From Siderastrea siderea (lineage: Eukaryota; Cnidaria; Anthozoa; Scleractinia; Rhizangiidae), in the NCBI GenBank assembly GCA_964030785.1, contig OZ034969.1:29313401-29377400 (forward strand): 64,000 nt of DNA, written 5' to 3'. Below, piece after piece: positions 41,832 through 55,206 of this stretch; the stretch's first letter is position 1; each line of letters starts with the position of its first letter. The notes below the pieces were generated by a model. It was given only the letters and a program-made list of their open reading frames with translations, did not search any database and was not told the DNA's origin. The position numbers and the translations under genes were made by a program.

Positions 41832-41959
41832 TTTTTTCTTACCAGAAATGCGTTTATATTTCCTTATGTTTATCACCGCGGTTTGCTTTTTGTTTCTTCT
41901 TACACTGACCAATCACATTGCCTGTAATGATTCCATTGACTGCCCGGGGCAGTAAATAA

Positions 41960-42980
41960 ACTTTAGGACCTTTAGGGAGGGCTCTTTCGGGGCAGGTAGC
42001 TTCTGTAAAGAACAAAGAGCTTATTTCTTTCGGACAGTAAACATTAAAATCCATCAAAACTCTTAATGAACAATAATAGAAAATTTAAAAACGGTGTAAA
42101 GAATCGCAAAAGTACGTACAGGTTCGTAGTAGTCATTTTTGTCCCTTTTGTTCAAAGCTACAATCTTATTGCATGGGGCACTTAAAGGAGAGGCGTTGCT
42201 TACAAGACAGACTATTTTTTTTTAGCTGATGGTCGATTGTTAAGTTAGGGGCGCTTAAAGGCAAACACCCGTTCAAGGGGGAGCGCTAAATCGAATCACT
42301 GTTTCTGTACAGAGCCAAAGATGGAGCTAGGAAACGTGTATCTGCACTTTGAGTGATCGCTTATAATGAGGCGTGCCCTACTAATACAGAGGTATTTTTT
42401 TGCACAAATTATGTCTATGCTTTTCCCGCATAGTCATAAAACACCCAAAAGTACCTTTGCATTAGTAAGGACCAACCTTAAGAAACCTAATTTCTCAGAC
42501 CAGCCCGAGATGCGCAGAAAGTATGCGCAGTAGCAAAACGAGGCACCGTCCTTAAGGAGGAAAGGAGAAAAGTGTTGCGGCTTTTTGCGCTGCTTTGAGC
42601 TCGTGCTGAATAACGTACCGTCGGTATTTACCCGTATGGAAAATTAAACAAAATTATAGGCAAAACTGCACACAGCTTGCTGATAGACTGACAATGTTTA
42701 CAACAATGCGTACACACTTACAATCAATTTGTGAATAATAGCAATTTTAGCCGTGGCTTTTTGGGCTTTTTTTCGTCCCCGTCAATGGCGCCTCTACCTC
42801 CTTTAGGCGAGGCAAGCGAACTAGTTGGTTGCTATGTGACGTCACACTAGCAGCGATCATTCGGACAACATACCTTGGAAACAATAGAGTTAACCCTCCT
42901 CCCTCATGAGGGACATGTTTTAAACGGCACTCCGGCCGGCACTTTTTTTCTGGTGGAAAGTTTGGAATTGATAAGGCAGC
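41960..42980. other. intergenic, no gene seen
   Basis: No motif or repeat recognised apart from short homopolymers. Confidence 0.4.
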
Positions 42981-42982
42981 AT

Positions 42983-43230
42983 CTACGAGCAGTCTCGCTT
43001 TCTCCTCAGGGATAATCGAGCGAGAACACACGAGAAGATAATCGCGCAAGAACACACGAGATAGCGCGAAAATTGCCAGGCGCGTGGAAACGTGACAATC
43101 GTGTAGTTATTACAAAAGTGGATCACCACTGTGCGCGTCATGATCAGGCTCGCGGCACTTGCTCGTGGCCGCTTGCTTGCGTGTTCTTTTGGCTCGACTA
43201 TGCCTGAGCGGTAGGAGTCACTGCTCGTAG
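42983..43230. mobile_element. MITE, CTACGAGCAGT ends
   Basis: CTACGAGCAGTCTC at the left and CACTGCTCGTAG at the right. GC-rich core with repeated AGAACACACGAGA. Related to the element at 44594-44760. Confidence 0.5.
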
Positions 43231-44420
43231 TCTAGATACATTAAGCTCTATTCAAAACTGTTACCGAGGGAGGATAACAATTTTTGTGGAGGGGAGGCTA
43301 TTTAAAATCTAAATAAGATGATCCAACCCCTATGTGTAGATCCGTCCCCTTAACAAAGGCCCACCTCCCTCCTGTTCCGGCCCCGCACCCAGTATCCAAG
43401 CGAGCCTAAGCTGACGACTCACCCCACACTTTGATTTAGAGTATAAGCGAAAGTTTGATTTGCTTTTAAAATAATACATTTAATTAAATGTATTATCGAC
43501 AAAATTTTAATTATTTTTTTAAAATTAACCAGCGAAACCATGCAAAACAGTGAATAAACCATACACATGTAGATTGATGCAAGGCTAGACTTGCCACAAG
43601 TCGGAGTTCGCTTATTCGTATCCCTTGAGCAAAGCGAGAGAGGGATTTGCATTCAGTGCGGTAATGAACTGAACAACCCTGACAAGGACCGCCATTAACC
43701 TTCCAGGTGATCGCGCGCGGAGCACATGAAATTAATTTTAAGAAATGTCAATCCTTTTCTTGCGCCAAAAATTGGGACTCTGATTCGAATCCCGGCAACA
43801 AGTGAAACACAACATTTGGGAGAATGGAAGCTGACTTTTATGGGGAAAATAATACTGGAAAGGACTTTCAGGAAGTCTAATTCAAGGCTAGCATAACACC
43901 CAACAGAAGGGGTGTTTAACAGGGATTAAGATGAAACAGTATAGGTTTGGCAGGATTCCGCTGGGAAGAGAAGGTCTTACTGTGGAGTTCAGATAGATGC
44001 ATGAATTTGAAGGCGGAATTTGGGAGGAAAACACTATGGCGGGAATTGCAATGGCCTTCTTTTGTAGGTCAGATGAAAAAAGAATTTTACAATTATCCAA
44101 AGGAATTCGAATCGAGTCCTATTTGAGCTCAGTGGGTTGCCTATGATGTCATGTAGGAGAAGATTGTAAGAATAAAATAAAACAGTGCAATCCTAGGAAT
44201 GTTATTACGAAGTTTCCAAAACAAACGTTTCTGTTCAGAAAGCATGTTTACTCTTTCGTAGTCTCTATTGATGCAACCTCTCTACTCGTAAGGTATGAAG
44301 TGATAGCCAATTACAGCGCGTGCTTACTCATATCAGGCGTACATCATGGAACCGTTTCTTTGTCTAAAAACTTCCGATAATTTATCAGCCCCGATAAGTA
44401 TGTTTTCAACTCGGTTTTTT
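43231..44420. other. intergenic, no gene seen
   Basis: A short AT palindrome near 43470-43495 (ATACATTTAATTAAATGTAT). Nothing else recognised. Confidence 0.4.
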
Positions 44421-44422
44421 TT

Positions 44423-46512
44423 TCGATTGGTGGTATTATTAGTGCAAACATTTCGATGTCATCCAAAAAATTATGAAGACTTTACCGGATTCCCTCCTTC
44501 CCCCTCCCTTACAGCCGACTGTAGGGAGCACCTCCCCTCCCCCAGGGAAGTATGGAAAGCAGGAGATGAATTGGCATGTCTTTGGATGTCTAGACTGCGA
44601 GTAGTCTCTAATTTTGCAATAGCGATGGTGGGGCGGGCGAAAATAAACACGTGCGCACGCGCGAAATTCGGGGAAGACGCGACGCGAAGGGAGAGCCACT
44701 CCCCTCATTATTTCGCCCGCCCCACGCTCGCTATCGCCAAAATTAGAGACAACTCGCAGTTTATAGGATGTCAGTTACTTTGTCAGTTCTTGCCTTTTTG
44801 TTTTATTCTTTTTCAATTTTTTTACTTCTTCCCCAAAAGAATTCAGAATAAATAATTAAAACGTTTATTCGTCTGTGGAAGCGCCTAACTGGTGTAATGG
44901 AAGGCTTACCAGTGTGCCAGAGATTTGCGCGGTAGGTCGAAAGGCGGTGATGGACTAGCATGTCTAGCATCCCATTTCATCGATTAGTGGTATTATTAGT
45001 GCAAACATTTCGACGCCATCCATTAAATTATGAAGACTTTCCCGGATTTTTAGCTTTCAACTGCTGAAGAGTATTTTGCACGCATAACAGTGTTCGGGCG
45101 AGGTAAGTTGTAAAGAGTTTTGAGAAACGGGAGAGAGCGGCAAGCCGGTCTTTTTGTATATCTACATGTCCATTTAAAGTATTCAAAACATGGAGCAGTT
45201 GATCAAAGCGCTCGCGATATAACCAAAATCTTATAAAAATTTAGTCTCTCTGACAGACGACTCCTTAACCAACAACAATAATTATAATATAACAGTTCGA
45301 AAGGGTTCTCATCCGTTTTCATTTAAGTTCTTATTTGGTAGCCAAACCGGCTAAATCACCAGCTCCCGTAAGCCGGACAGTTTTCTGTTATCTTAAAGAT
45401 GGTCAGCGTTTTGTCGCTTTTGCTATAGTTTATGATCTCGATGCCATTACTTTTAAGTCTACCTGGATTTTTGAAAGTCGGCAATATAAAAATCGTAAGT
45501 ATGAGGAGTCTTTTTTCTCTTCAGTTCTCTTCCCTTCCTTCTCCCGTTCTCTTTCATGTGGTTTTGAAGCTGATTGGAGTCTTAAAACCTTTTCATAAAT
45601 CCAGCTGGAAATAGATATCTACAAAATAAAAGATTTTCATTTCATCAGTTTTTAGTAAACTTGTTTTGCTTTGCGATGGCAGATGAAAGTCACGCTTCAA
45701 CTACACAAGGTCATTTTGGTTTCGTCGTTTGTAGAAAAAACAGACAATCGAAATATCCACAACGGAAAACGGAAAGCTTAACATTTTGATGAGCACCACT
45801 ACAATCCTGGTTTGGAACAATCGGGAAAAAATTGGGCTTGGCTTTTCGGGTTCGAACTACATGGTAGACTAAGTTTGGTTTTTCGTCATTCACTGGTGTT
45901 CCACATATCTGCAAACGATTCCCTCCGATCCCATCCATGTACGCATTTCATGCCTCTGGCGAAATACATGTATCGTGCCGAGCACGTGAAGAAGAAACTC
46001 TTGGGGAGAAGGAAGCGGGGGGGGGGGGGGGGGGGGAAACTCAATAAGGTTTTGTAAGGGGGAGGCTCCGACCTGAGGTTCGAACTGTTTCCTTTTTTAA
46101 AATATACTAATTCCCATCAGAACGGTACGCTTTCACATACCTAGAACAAAAATTTCTGTCCCACTTTTCAGGATCAAAATCTCGATATAGCCTCAAACGG
46201 GTCCTTTTAGTAAAAGTTATCACATACTTTTTCATTACCATTTCGTACACTTGGAGCGCAGCAAAGGCACCCCATTCTGGCAATACCTCCCCGTACAGCC
46301 GGCAGTAGGGAGCACCTCCCCTCCCCCCCACCCGGGAGAGAAGGAACGCAGGAGATGAATTGGCATGTCTAATTAGGATGTAAGTAACTTTGTTCGTTCT
46401 TGCTTTTTCGTTTTATTCTTTTTTATTATTGACTACTCCTCCCTGAAAAATTCAGAATAAATAATTAAAACGTTCATTCGTCTGTGGGAGCACCGAAGTG
46501 GTGTAATGGAAT
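44423..46512. repeat. shuffled segmental duplication
   Basis: Three blocks occur twice: GTGGTATTATTAGTGCAAAC... (44432 and 44984), GTAGGGAGCACCTCCCCTCC... (44521 and 46305), and AATTCAGAATAAATAATTAA... with its neighbours (44765-44905 and 46373-46512). No gene seen between them; a G run lies at 46018-46036. Confidence 0.6.
44594..44760. mobile_element. 167 bp MITE, ACTGCGAG ends
   Basis: ACTGCGAGTAGTCTCTAATT and TGGGGCGGGCGAAA at the left face TTTCGCCCGCCCCA and AATTAGAGACAACTCGCAGT at the right (arms about 47 bp). It interrupts a duplicated segment whose uninterrupted copy is at 46300-46512. Confidence 0.75.
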
Positions 46513-46619
46513 ACTTAGTGCATTTGAGTTTTGCGTCGGTGATAAACTAGCATCCCATCCGGCCAGAGAGTGCACTGAGTAATGTTCCAGTCATTTCACA
46601 CGGGTACTCATTCAAGTTT

Positions 46620-47030
46620 TATCAGCCTGCAATTTCTCCTCACTATTGCTCGTATATTTCTTTTGGTACTTGTTGGGAGAATTTGCTTACACATCAACAC
46701 ATTCTAGCTTTGATCATTTCGTTTATTCTCGTGACCTGTATGTTTCATCAGGTAGAGATATTGTAAGGAGAAGTTAGATGCCTGTCACTTGAACAGCTCA
46801 AATTAAAGGGTTTTAAATTGCTCTGTGGAATGCTCACTCACTCCTCGTGATTTCATGATGAGACAGCGTTGGAAAGTCTTGTGATTTTTTTTATACTGCA
46901 TAAAATTAGTTTGTCAACCACACAATTTAGAAGCCATCGTGCCACGTTTAATTTTCACTTCAGAGTTTGTGCTTCAGTGGCGTAGAGCTTTTTTTCAGTG
47001 AAGTTTGTTGTTGAAACTCAACGGAGCAGA
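46620..47030 (+). promoter_or_regulatory. promoter region of gene C
   Basis: Closely similar to the region before C' (36731-37103). A TTAACCC-family MITE supplies its distal part (about 46615-46815). An A/T-rich TTTTTATACTGCATAAAA lies about 130 bases before the ATG. Assignment rests on position only. Confidence 0.35.
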
Positions 47031-47765
47031 ATGAAGGAATTTGTTGTCCTTTTATGCTGTTTGGCAGGTGCCAGCGGTTTTGTCCTCAGCGTTGATGAAG
47101 AAGAGGTTGAATGGCAAGCTTGGAAGGCCTATCACGGCAAAATGTACGCTACTGACAGCGAGGAAACCGCAAGGAAAACCATCTGGAGAGACAACCTTGA
47201 GGTAAGGGACACGATGTAAGAGCTTTCTTTTGCGGTCATTCTTTTAGTTAAGAGTAGGAAGAGTTAAACTACTCAAGTACAGTTACGGGAGCAAAAAACC
47301 TTAAAAGAGATTTAACCTTGATTCTAGTCTTGAGAGAGTTTAAAAGCCAGTTCGAAAGAAAATTGTTTTGTCAGTCTTTGAAAATTTATCTTTAAACAGT
47401 TTCGCGAGTAAACGTCAAGTCAAGTCATTAACGTAATACCGTCAAAAAACCTTATCACACTGGATTTGTACAGACTTGCCGTAAATTGACGTTTAATAAG
47501 CCAAGAGGCATAACATGAGCAAAGTCGCGAAACACAATCCTGGTTAGACTATGCCAAGAACAAAGTCTAAACGTTCAACTAAAACCGGTCGAATTTTATA
47601 ACCGAAGACCTCTTTTAGAAATAGGAGAGAAAGAGGGATGAGGAATCTGCGGGAATCTGATAACTAACAAGAGATGTTACGTTAAATCCAGTGTTTGATT
47701 GCGAACCAATTCAAACTAAATTCGATAAGTCTGTTCCCCTAAATGTACAGAGGTGGCCGGTGGCT

Positions 47766-47835
<70 letters not shown>

Positions 47836-50800
47836 CTTTATTGGTATAAACATCGCAGCCGGAGGCTGAATTACGTATATACATGTAAAAGAGAAAAGCT
47901 ACTAATATTATAGAAAAAACGCATAAATCACAATTACAATTACGATTACAATTACACAACGCATAAATTACAATCGGTTTAAGAAAAGTTGTAACTATAA
48001 AGAATACCCATATATACATAAAATATGTAAAATACGAACAAAGTTAAGGATACTCCGGACATTCGCAGGTGTCCTCAGGGAAAAAAAATCGTATTCGCGC
48101 CATTTTAAAGGAAAATCCGGCAAACTATATATCGTTGGAAAGCTTAAGAAATGTAGATTTTGGAAAAAAAATTAATTGCTGGTTTCTACAATTCCTTAAA
48201 AGAAAATCGCAAACAACCACGAAAATGACCATGTGTCATTCAATTGAATTAATAGGGTATCAAATCCAAGCGCATTGGCAAAATAACTGCACAGTGTTAA
48301 TCACAAAGGATCAATCATTAAAAGTGTGTCAGCATTTTTCGATAGTCTGACTGGTTATTTTTTAATTAATCTGTCAAGTTTGAGCAGCAAAGAATGCGCG
48401 ATGGGACATTGCATTAAAGATCGCCACGGGTGAAATATTGTAAATTAAAAAAATCCCCGACACCCTTTTGTTTCACAACATCTGAGGAGTGCTCAAGGCA
48501 AATTTCACAGAAATCTGCTGAATTTTGGTACCCTATTAATTCTTTGTTTGATTGAATGACGCGTGGTCATTTTCGCGGTCTTTTTTGCAATTTTCTTTTG
48601 TGGAATTAAAAAAAATGGCAATTCAAATTTTTTCCCGAAATCTACATGTATTAACCTTTCCAACGATATATAGTTTGCCGTGCTTTCCTATAAAATGGCA
48701 CGCACACGAATTTTTTTCCGGAGGACACGGGAGGACACCCGCGAAGGTCCGGAGTAACCTTAAGTTAAAAATCTGATGGCTATCCTAATGAGTTTACCAG
48801 GAGGCATTGGGAAGTAATAAAACAGTTCCTGGCCCTGCAAGTTTTAAACTTGATATCAAAAGCCCTGGCATGCCTGAGAGTGTGTTTTGAGCTATGCAAG
48901 TCAGGCAGTAAGTGATGGAGACGGTGATCACTGTCCTCTAAAATGTTATCGAAAAGGGACTGACATAGGCGCTGATGGTGAACCACTAATAATTCTAGGT
49001 CTAACGAGGCCAGGGCGTTGTCGTAAGATTTGGTGGGGGATATGATGGAAAGGGCCCTCTTTTGCACGGGCTCCAAATCGTCAATTAGATACCTGGATAC
49101 TTAGGTAACGAAGGGTGAAACACAGGAATCGCGTAATCGCAAACAGTCCTTATACAACTGGTATAAGACCTAAGTAGATCGGCCTTCTCGACTTGAGCGC
49201 GCTTTAATTGCCTAAGAAAGTACAGGCGTTTAGATGCTTTCTTTCTGGAAGGTTCTGTTAAAATCGTTTGAATGAAAACTGAAGAGCCGATTCGAACAAT
49301 ATGTCTAACAGTTGGAGAAAAGAGTTTGCCGCACAGAAGAAATTCTAAATATAGTGTTCGACAGGCGTAGTCGCGCTTACATCTGGCCTAAACTCGTGAT
49401 GAAAAAAGGTCAAAAGTACATACATACAGCACGGGTTTTAACAGGTCCTAACTCAGATTTTCAAAATATTGTTTAGTGACAGAGGCTTTTCAACTGCGGA
49501 AGAAAGAGCTATGAGGACTAACAGCTCCTCATAGTTCATCGACTCGTACGGAGTCCATTCACCTTTTCTTCTTCTAAATCATGCTTTTTAGTCAGCTATC
49601 GAATGCGATTTTCTTGATGAAATTTGTGTCTTTGATTAACTTTTGCATTAGAAAATCGTCGAACACAACTCTCAAGGTCATTCATGGCAACTGGCCATGA
49701 ATCGCTTCGGAGATCTGACCGTAGATGAATTCCGCTTTCTTTACTTGGGAACGCCAAGAGACTTCACCAACGAGACTGAGACAACTGGTTCTACCTACAT
49801 GGAACCAAGTCACGTGACGCTACCAGATGAAGTTGATTGGAGAAAGGAAGGGTACGTTACACCCGTTAAAAATCAAGGTGAGGGAGCATTTTCTCCATTC
49901 TCAATAACAAGGACGTTACTTGCATCATCATATAAGCGTTTTCTATTATATCAGTGCGTAGAAGCTTTGACCGATGATTTACGTATTTGGCTACTAAGAG
50001 CTGAAGGCGAAACTGTCTATAATATACCCTAAAATGGTTAAATTGAAAAATCCCTTAATTTGGGTTATGTGTTCCAGGGGGCGGGGGGTAGGGGCGGTGG
50101 TAGTGTTCTGTAAGTTTTTGAGTGGGGATGTGCCCCTGGGACTCTCAGACACTTATTCTATATACCCGACCATGCTCAGCTGCATTGTGCAACCCTATTC
50201 CTACCTAGACAACAAAAATTTCAGCCCTGTCCCACACTCGCCGAGTGTCGATCCCTAGTTTTCCGATAAATGATACTCTATCCTAGACCAAATCTCTGAC
50301 TTCTTTCTATACCTTATCTCAGACAAGACCGGTTGAAAACGATACGCTTTATTGCGGGACATGCCCATATAGATTATATGGAAGTCCTTCTTCGTTCATA
50401 TTCTCCTTGCGTTCAAGCTCAGTTGCATGATTCGTAGTAATGAGGGAGTTTCCCGAGATTCTTTTTCGTATCCTTTGCATCATAGGAAGTTCCACTGGAA
50501 ATACCAGAAATCATGATATCATAAAAATAAAGTTGTTTCATTCACGCGGTTAGTGAACTTTGATTAATGTAGGATTATGCGAGTCTAAAATTACAAAACA
50601 ATTAACCTTGTGAGCATAGAGTGTAACTTATATTACAACGTTTAACCCTGATTATGTTTGTCCTGGCTAAAAATATTGCTGGCGTGAGATTTGCGAGCGA
50701 CGTTTAGCGGTGATTGTATTTTAAAACTCAGGTCAAAATCACGCCATTTTAACCGTATTGCGGATTGCTGATTCCTTGGAGCCTTTCTTGCACAAACTTT

Positions 50801-53348
50801 ATGTCGATAAAGTGAAACCACCCTTGAAAAATAAATTATACAGTGGTATCTTAGCTTAAGGTGTTGTGCCTATGAAAAGATCATGAATGACTTGAAGGGA
50901 ACCTCTACTGTTATAACACATTTCGTTAAATTGTTGGAAATAAAGTCTAAATTCCAATTGTTTTTTTGACGACTGAAAAGAAAGTTTTAGGGTGCAAAAA
51001 AATTAAAAATGAATATCCCCTATTTTCGCCTTCAATATTCCCGCGCAAAGGAAAGTTGCTTCATAACAATAGCGGCAACCGTTTGATGTCATAAACATTC
51101 AAAATAGCGGCGCACGGGAAATTTGAAAACGAAAATAGGGGATATTCTTTTCCAAGTTTTTGCACACGAAAACTTTCTTTCCACTTATCAAAAAAAAAAA
51201 TTGGAAGTTAGACTGTATTTCCAACAATTTAACGTCAATTTGTTATGAAAGTGGAGGTTCCCTTTAAAGAAAACTGGGGTACTTAACAAACAATTTACAA
51301 TGCACAGAAGAATCATGGTGTCGCCTTGCAAGGTAGCTCAGGGGATGTAGCTGCAAGGTGAGACAATGGCTGCCAAAGCAACTGCAATTTGGCTGTGTGC
51401 AAGTCTAACTTTCTGACAAAACTGCAGAGATTAAGCAGTGTATCCACTGCTGTCAATGACACACACACGAACATCCACAGGGATTCTCTCATTCCAGATG
51501 ATCCTACTTCCCTCTCGAAACATCGTTTTCCCAGATATTCTTGAAACTTTTCCATTGCATAGGCTCATGTGTTTCTAGCCTCTCGTTTTGTTTGTTTGTT
51601 TTTTGATTTCCCCAGGTCAGTGTGGCTCTTGCTGGGCATTCGCCGTAACAGGATCACTGGAGGGACAGCACTTTAAGAAAACAGGAAACCTTGTCTCACT
51701 CAGCGAACAGAACCTCGTCGACTGCTCCAGAAAAAACCGGGGCTGCAATGGAGGATGGCCAGACAGAGCTTTTGATTACATCAAAGATAACGGTGGAATC
51801 GATACCGAGGCTAGTTACCCGTATGTTGGTAGACAAGGGCGGTGCCGGTTTAACCGAAGAAATGTGGGAGCTTATGCCACTGGTAAGAGAGCTTCAAATT
51901 TAAATTCATCTTCTTATCTATTTACATAACCACCCGGCCCAAATAGCAAATTCTACTCGATGAGAGTGATCGAAAAAATTAGTAGTAGTATAAGAGAGAT
52001 CACGATATCTTCGAAACGTTTGCACTATACGAGTTACATTCAATGCGTAGTTGAAAGATTTTGGTCACCTTTGAAGAGTAACGTAGCAAAGGGGGCCGGA
52101 TTTGAAAAAAAAAAAACATGCTTTCTTGTTTGAACTGATTAAATATTCGTCTTTTTTTCCGCTACAGGATACGTAGACATAGCCAGGGGAAACGAAACAG
52201 CTCTACAGTCTGCCACGGCTACAGTAGGCCCAATCTCCGTTGGTATGGATGCAAGCAAACGGTCATTTCAGTTTTACAGCAGTGGAATTTATAACCCACG
52301 GTAATTGCGCCATTCTTTTACGGCAAAACGTTCAGTAGAATGTAGATTTTACTCAGCTTGAAGAAGGTTTAGCCCCCCCCCCCCCGGGGGTCTAGCCTCC
52401 CCCTCGCAGTCGTTTTTAGGGGGTTGTATTACTCCCCCTCCCTTAAAACGACTGCGTGGGAGCCTAGGGATGATCATGGGCTCTGTAATGGTATAGTAAG
52501 TAACGTTTATACATGCTGCTGGAACAAAACCTTTTTGAATGTATAATGGCTTCAGTTAACGTTTTAGACAGTACGAACTTTTGCTTACAACTCAGTCTTA
52601 TGCGACTTTGGGACGCTCTTGAGTGAGGACGTCAACCGAAAGTTGACTTTGTTGGATCGTTTCTGCCCGTCACCGAAGGCTGGAAAACTCTTGTTTTGGT
52701 ATCCGGGGGGGTTCTGCCGTTATAGAAGTATTGGGATCAGAATCGGTCAAAAGGAAAACGTTCAACTTCCGGTTGCAGTCCTTGGCTCAAGAACATCTTG
52801 CTTAAGTTCCTACGGAGGGTCTTAAAACATGTTTCAAAATCGTAAGACATTTTTTGTGTCGAAAACAAAAATCGAAAGCAAGTTGTAGTTTTGATTACAC
52901 GAAACGATGCTTGTCGTAGGCTTATATATCACTAAAAACTGGATGACTCAAGCAGTTACAATTAAACCGATAATGTTGTTTAACGAAGATCTGATTCACT
53001 TGATGTGATCAGCCGCCGGGGTTCTTCTTGCTCAGCCACGAAGCTTAAAACTGAGCCCCATAAGCTGCTGTTATAAATTCTTATCAGGGAATTCCGCCAA
53101 AAATAACCTTTTTATTGTGTGTATGTATACTTAAAACAATTTGTCATCGTTTTGTTAACAGGTTTTGCAGCAGCACCAGACTAGACCATGGCGTTCTCGT
53201 TGTTGGCTACGGAAGTCAACGACAGGACTACTGGCTGGTCAAAAACTCCTGGGGAGCCCGCTGGGGAATGGAGGGCTACTTTATGCTGCCAAGAAACGAC
53301 AACAACAAGTGTGGAGTTGCCACAATGGCTAGCTACCCGCTAGTTTAA
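47031..53348 (+). CDS. CTSL: cathepsin L-like protease C, complete
   Basis: Exons: 47031-47201, 49652-49877, 51616-51882, 52168-52300, 53162-53348 (171, 226, 267, 133, 187 nt). The sum is 984, giving 327 residues. The start is the second in-frame ATG ([16 protein letters not shown]), which gives a signal peptide of the same length as in B. The I29 propeptide has [12 protein letters not shown] then KIVEHN and MNRFGDLT. The mature start is near [10 protein letters not shown]. Catalytic Cys138 is in GQCGSCWAF, the disulfide motif is GCNGG, His275 is in LDHGV and Asn294 in KNSWG. Exon 3 combines what are exons 3 and 4 in A and B. The predicted product is a C1A endopeptidase zymogen. Intron 1 carries a LINE with a nested MITE; introns 2 and 4 carry small fold-backs. 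An AATAAA at 53554-53559 may end the transcript. Confidence 0.9.
47766..47835. repeat. (GATA)n microsatellite, LINE tail
   Basis: Perfect tetranucleotide run. On the minus strand it is (TATC)n and forms the 3' tail of the LINE fragment that lies to its right. Confidence 0.9.
48048..48759. mobile_element. 712 bp TTAA-flanked MITE
   Basis: Inverted arms of about 120 bp begin GGATACTCCGGACATTCGCA and GGTTACTCCGGACCTTCGCG (read inward); TTAA is duplicated at 48044-48047 and 48760-48763. Both arms share GGCAAACTATATATCGTTGG. The TTAA target fits piggyBac or Kolobok mobilisation. No transposase seen. Confidence 0.8.
50895..51264. mobile_element. fold-back element in gene C intron 2
   Basis: Ends AAGGGAACCTCYAC; arms of about 170 bp share TTAAATTGTTGGAAATA, AAGAAAGTTTT and GAATATCCCCTATTTTCG. 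Non-coding. Confidence 0.65.
52391..52468. mobile_element. 78 bp palindromic MITE
   Basis: CTAGCCTCCCCCTCGCAGTC faces GACTGCGTGGGAGCCTAG. Intron 4 of gene C. Confidence 0.5.
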
Positions 53349-53553
53349 TTCAAAATATTGTACCCTTTGAGGAGCATCAGACATTCCATAGATTAACACA
53401 TCAGTAATGATTTGTAGACTTTTTTATTGGTAGGATGATGACGCATCATTCAAACTTGTCTGTGGCAAAACAGATGGATTAGTTTTTTTTGACATGTAGA
53501 GTGTTTAGAATACAATTAATAATGGAGAGCAATGTTCTGACATAAATGAATTG

Positions 53554-53559
53554 AATAAA
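53554..53559 (+). terminator. candidate poly(A) signal of gene C
   Basis: AATAAA 206 bases after the stop codon. Confidence 0.45.
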
Positions 53560-53639
53560 AGCAATATGAAAGAAGCGCTGAAAGAATCGAAATTGCATTT
53601 AAATGCACAAGAAGACATGGTTGCTTATACCGAGTTTTA

Positions 53640-55206
53640 TCCTTGATGTTCCGCAAAGCTTGTCACACGTGCACAGAACTACGGTTAAAAATGCAAAGCT
53701 TGCGTTATAATCGTAATAATTCGATTTACCACCAGGGCACTAATTTCTTTCAAGGGAGGACCCTTATTGGCTTGTTGACGCTTATTTTGCTTAGAAATAT
53801 ACATCTGAAAGTGTCACAACACTTTTCAGTTAAAAGTTAAAGTTAAAATGAACAACAAGGGAACTTATAAACAAAGCAGAAAGAATCGTAACAATGGAGG
53901 TCCAGGGCAGTTATTTTCATGCCCTTTATTCAATGTCACCATGTTGCTGCACAAAGGCTTTATCGGAAAGGGAACACTTTTGCAGTTGTTGCACCTGTAT
54001 AGGGACGCTTGATGGAAAGAGGGCGTTTATTAACAAAGACTCCTTCATAGGACAGGAATTATTTAAAAGAGGGACGCTTGTTGAGAAGAGGGCACTGAAC
54101 CAATCGAAAATCACATGAACATGTTCCGGTTCTTATTGATTGCTATCGGTTTTAATTGATGGCTGAAATTCAGTACCGTGTCTTTTCAGCGCCAATTTTC
54201 TTTTAATTGTAGCCTGTGTGGAAGGCGCCCCTTGGGACTGAAACGGGGAATCGCGAGCCTGAGGAGCGCGAGGGCGCCTGCTGCCATTGCCACGCAGAGT
54301 ATATTAATACTAATATTGGGCACGTGGGTTTTATTTCCTGTCATCCTCTCGTTTCTGCACTCTGTTCTACTTCGGAACATTTTCCTCTCAAAATAAATTG
54401 TACTCGTTGGTTTGTTCTTATTAGGATGATTTAATGTGATTTTCCGCTAGAATTTTTAGAGCTTGAATTACATTCGACACGAGTGAGATGTGATTTATAA
54501 ACTGAGCATAAGTTAGTTCATTCCTCTTGTTTAAAACACTACAAATTAAATAATTAGTCCAAAGAGATTGTGTGTTTGTCATTATTCTAGTCCAAACCTC
54601 CCCCTTCAAAGACAAGATTTTTAATAAAATATATATAATGGAGGCCCCAGATTGGACCCTCCCTGAAAATTTTGAACTAAAAGTCAGAAAAGAAAATCAG
54701 AAAGGATTTTGTACTATGACAACAAGGATAACTTCTGTGACAAGTTGTATCCAATTTTTTTTACTTCCATCTCCAACATGTGGAACACTCAGTCTTAGAG
54801 TGACATCAATTTTGACTTTCGGTTTCTTTGAGTTACCAGCCCGCACACCTTCAAACTTGATTGGCGTCTTATTTTCCAGTTTGTTCGGTTTTTGTTCTTT
54901 TCAGGGGAATATATTACATAACCCCTAGCTGTTATTTGTTCACTGACAGTAAAGGTGGCGGCGGCTTGGATTGAACAGGGGAGTACGGGGCTGAAACAAT
55001 AGCAAAATAATGCCACATAGTCCCCTCAACTGTTTCCCCTCGACATATGAATATTTATTCCTCTCGATTTAGTCCCTTAAAGAATAATTAGAATAAAACG
55101 TAGAAAACTGGGGAAAATAAATGCACACTGTTGTATCATTGAATATAGTTAGATACTGAAACGGGGAAATTTTACCAATTGCATTCTTATAGAAATAATT
55201 CGGCTG
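53640..55206. other. intergenic, no gene seen
   Basis: Small frames lack motifs. Repeated GAACCTTATTGG/GGGACGCTTG-type phrases near 53755-54090 suggest degenerate repeat sequence. Confidence 0.35.

Larger units (their letters stand above)
47766..49300 (-). mobile_element. 5'-truncated LINE, interrupted by a MITE
   Basis: Minus-strand translation from about 49270 gives [37 protein letters not shown], then [35 protein letters not shown] and [13 protein letters not shown], the C-terminal part of a jockey/L2-type reverse transcriptase. A stop and a frame change lie near 49090. The 3' UTR continues after the inserted MITE (48048-48759) to the (TATC)n tail. It lies in intron 1 of gene C. Confidence 0.75.

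Noticed and set aside
44346..44855. 169-codon plus-strand frame
   Set aside because: Runs through a MITE (44594-44760) and a duplicated non-coding block.
47766..47835. CRISPR-like array
   Set aside because: Simple (GATA)n microsatellite with no spacers; eukaryotic context.
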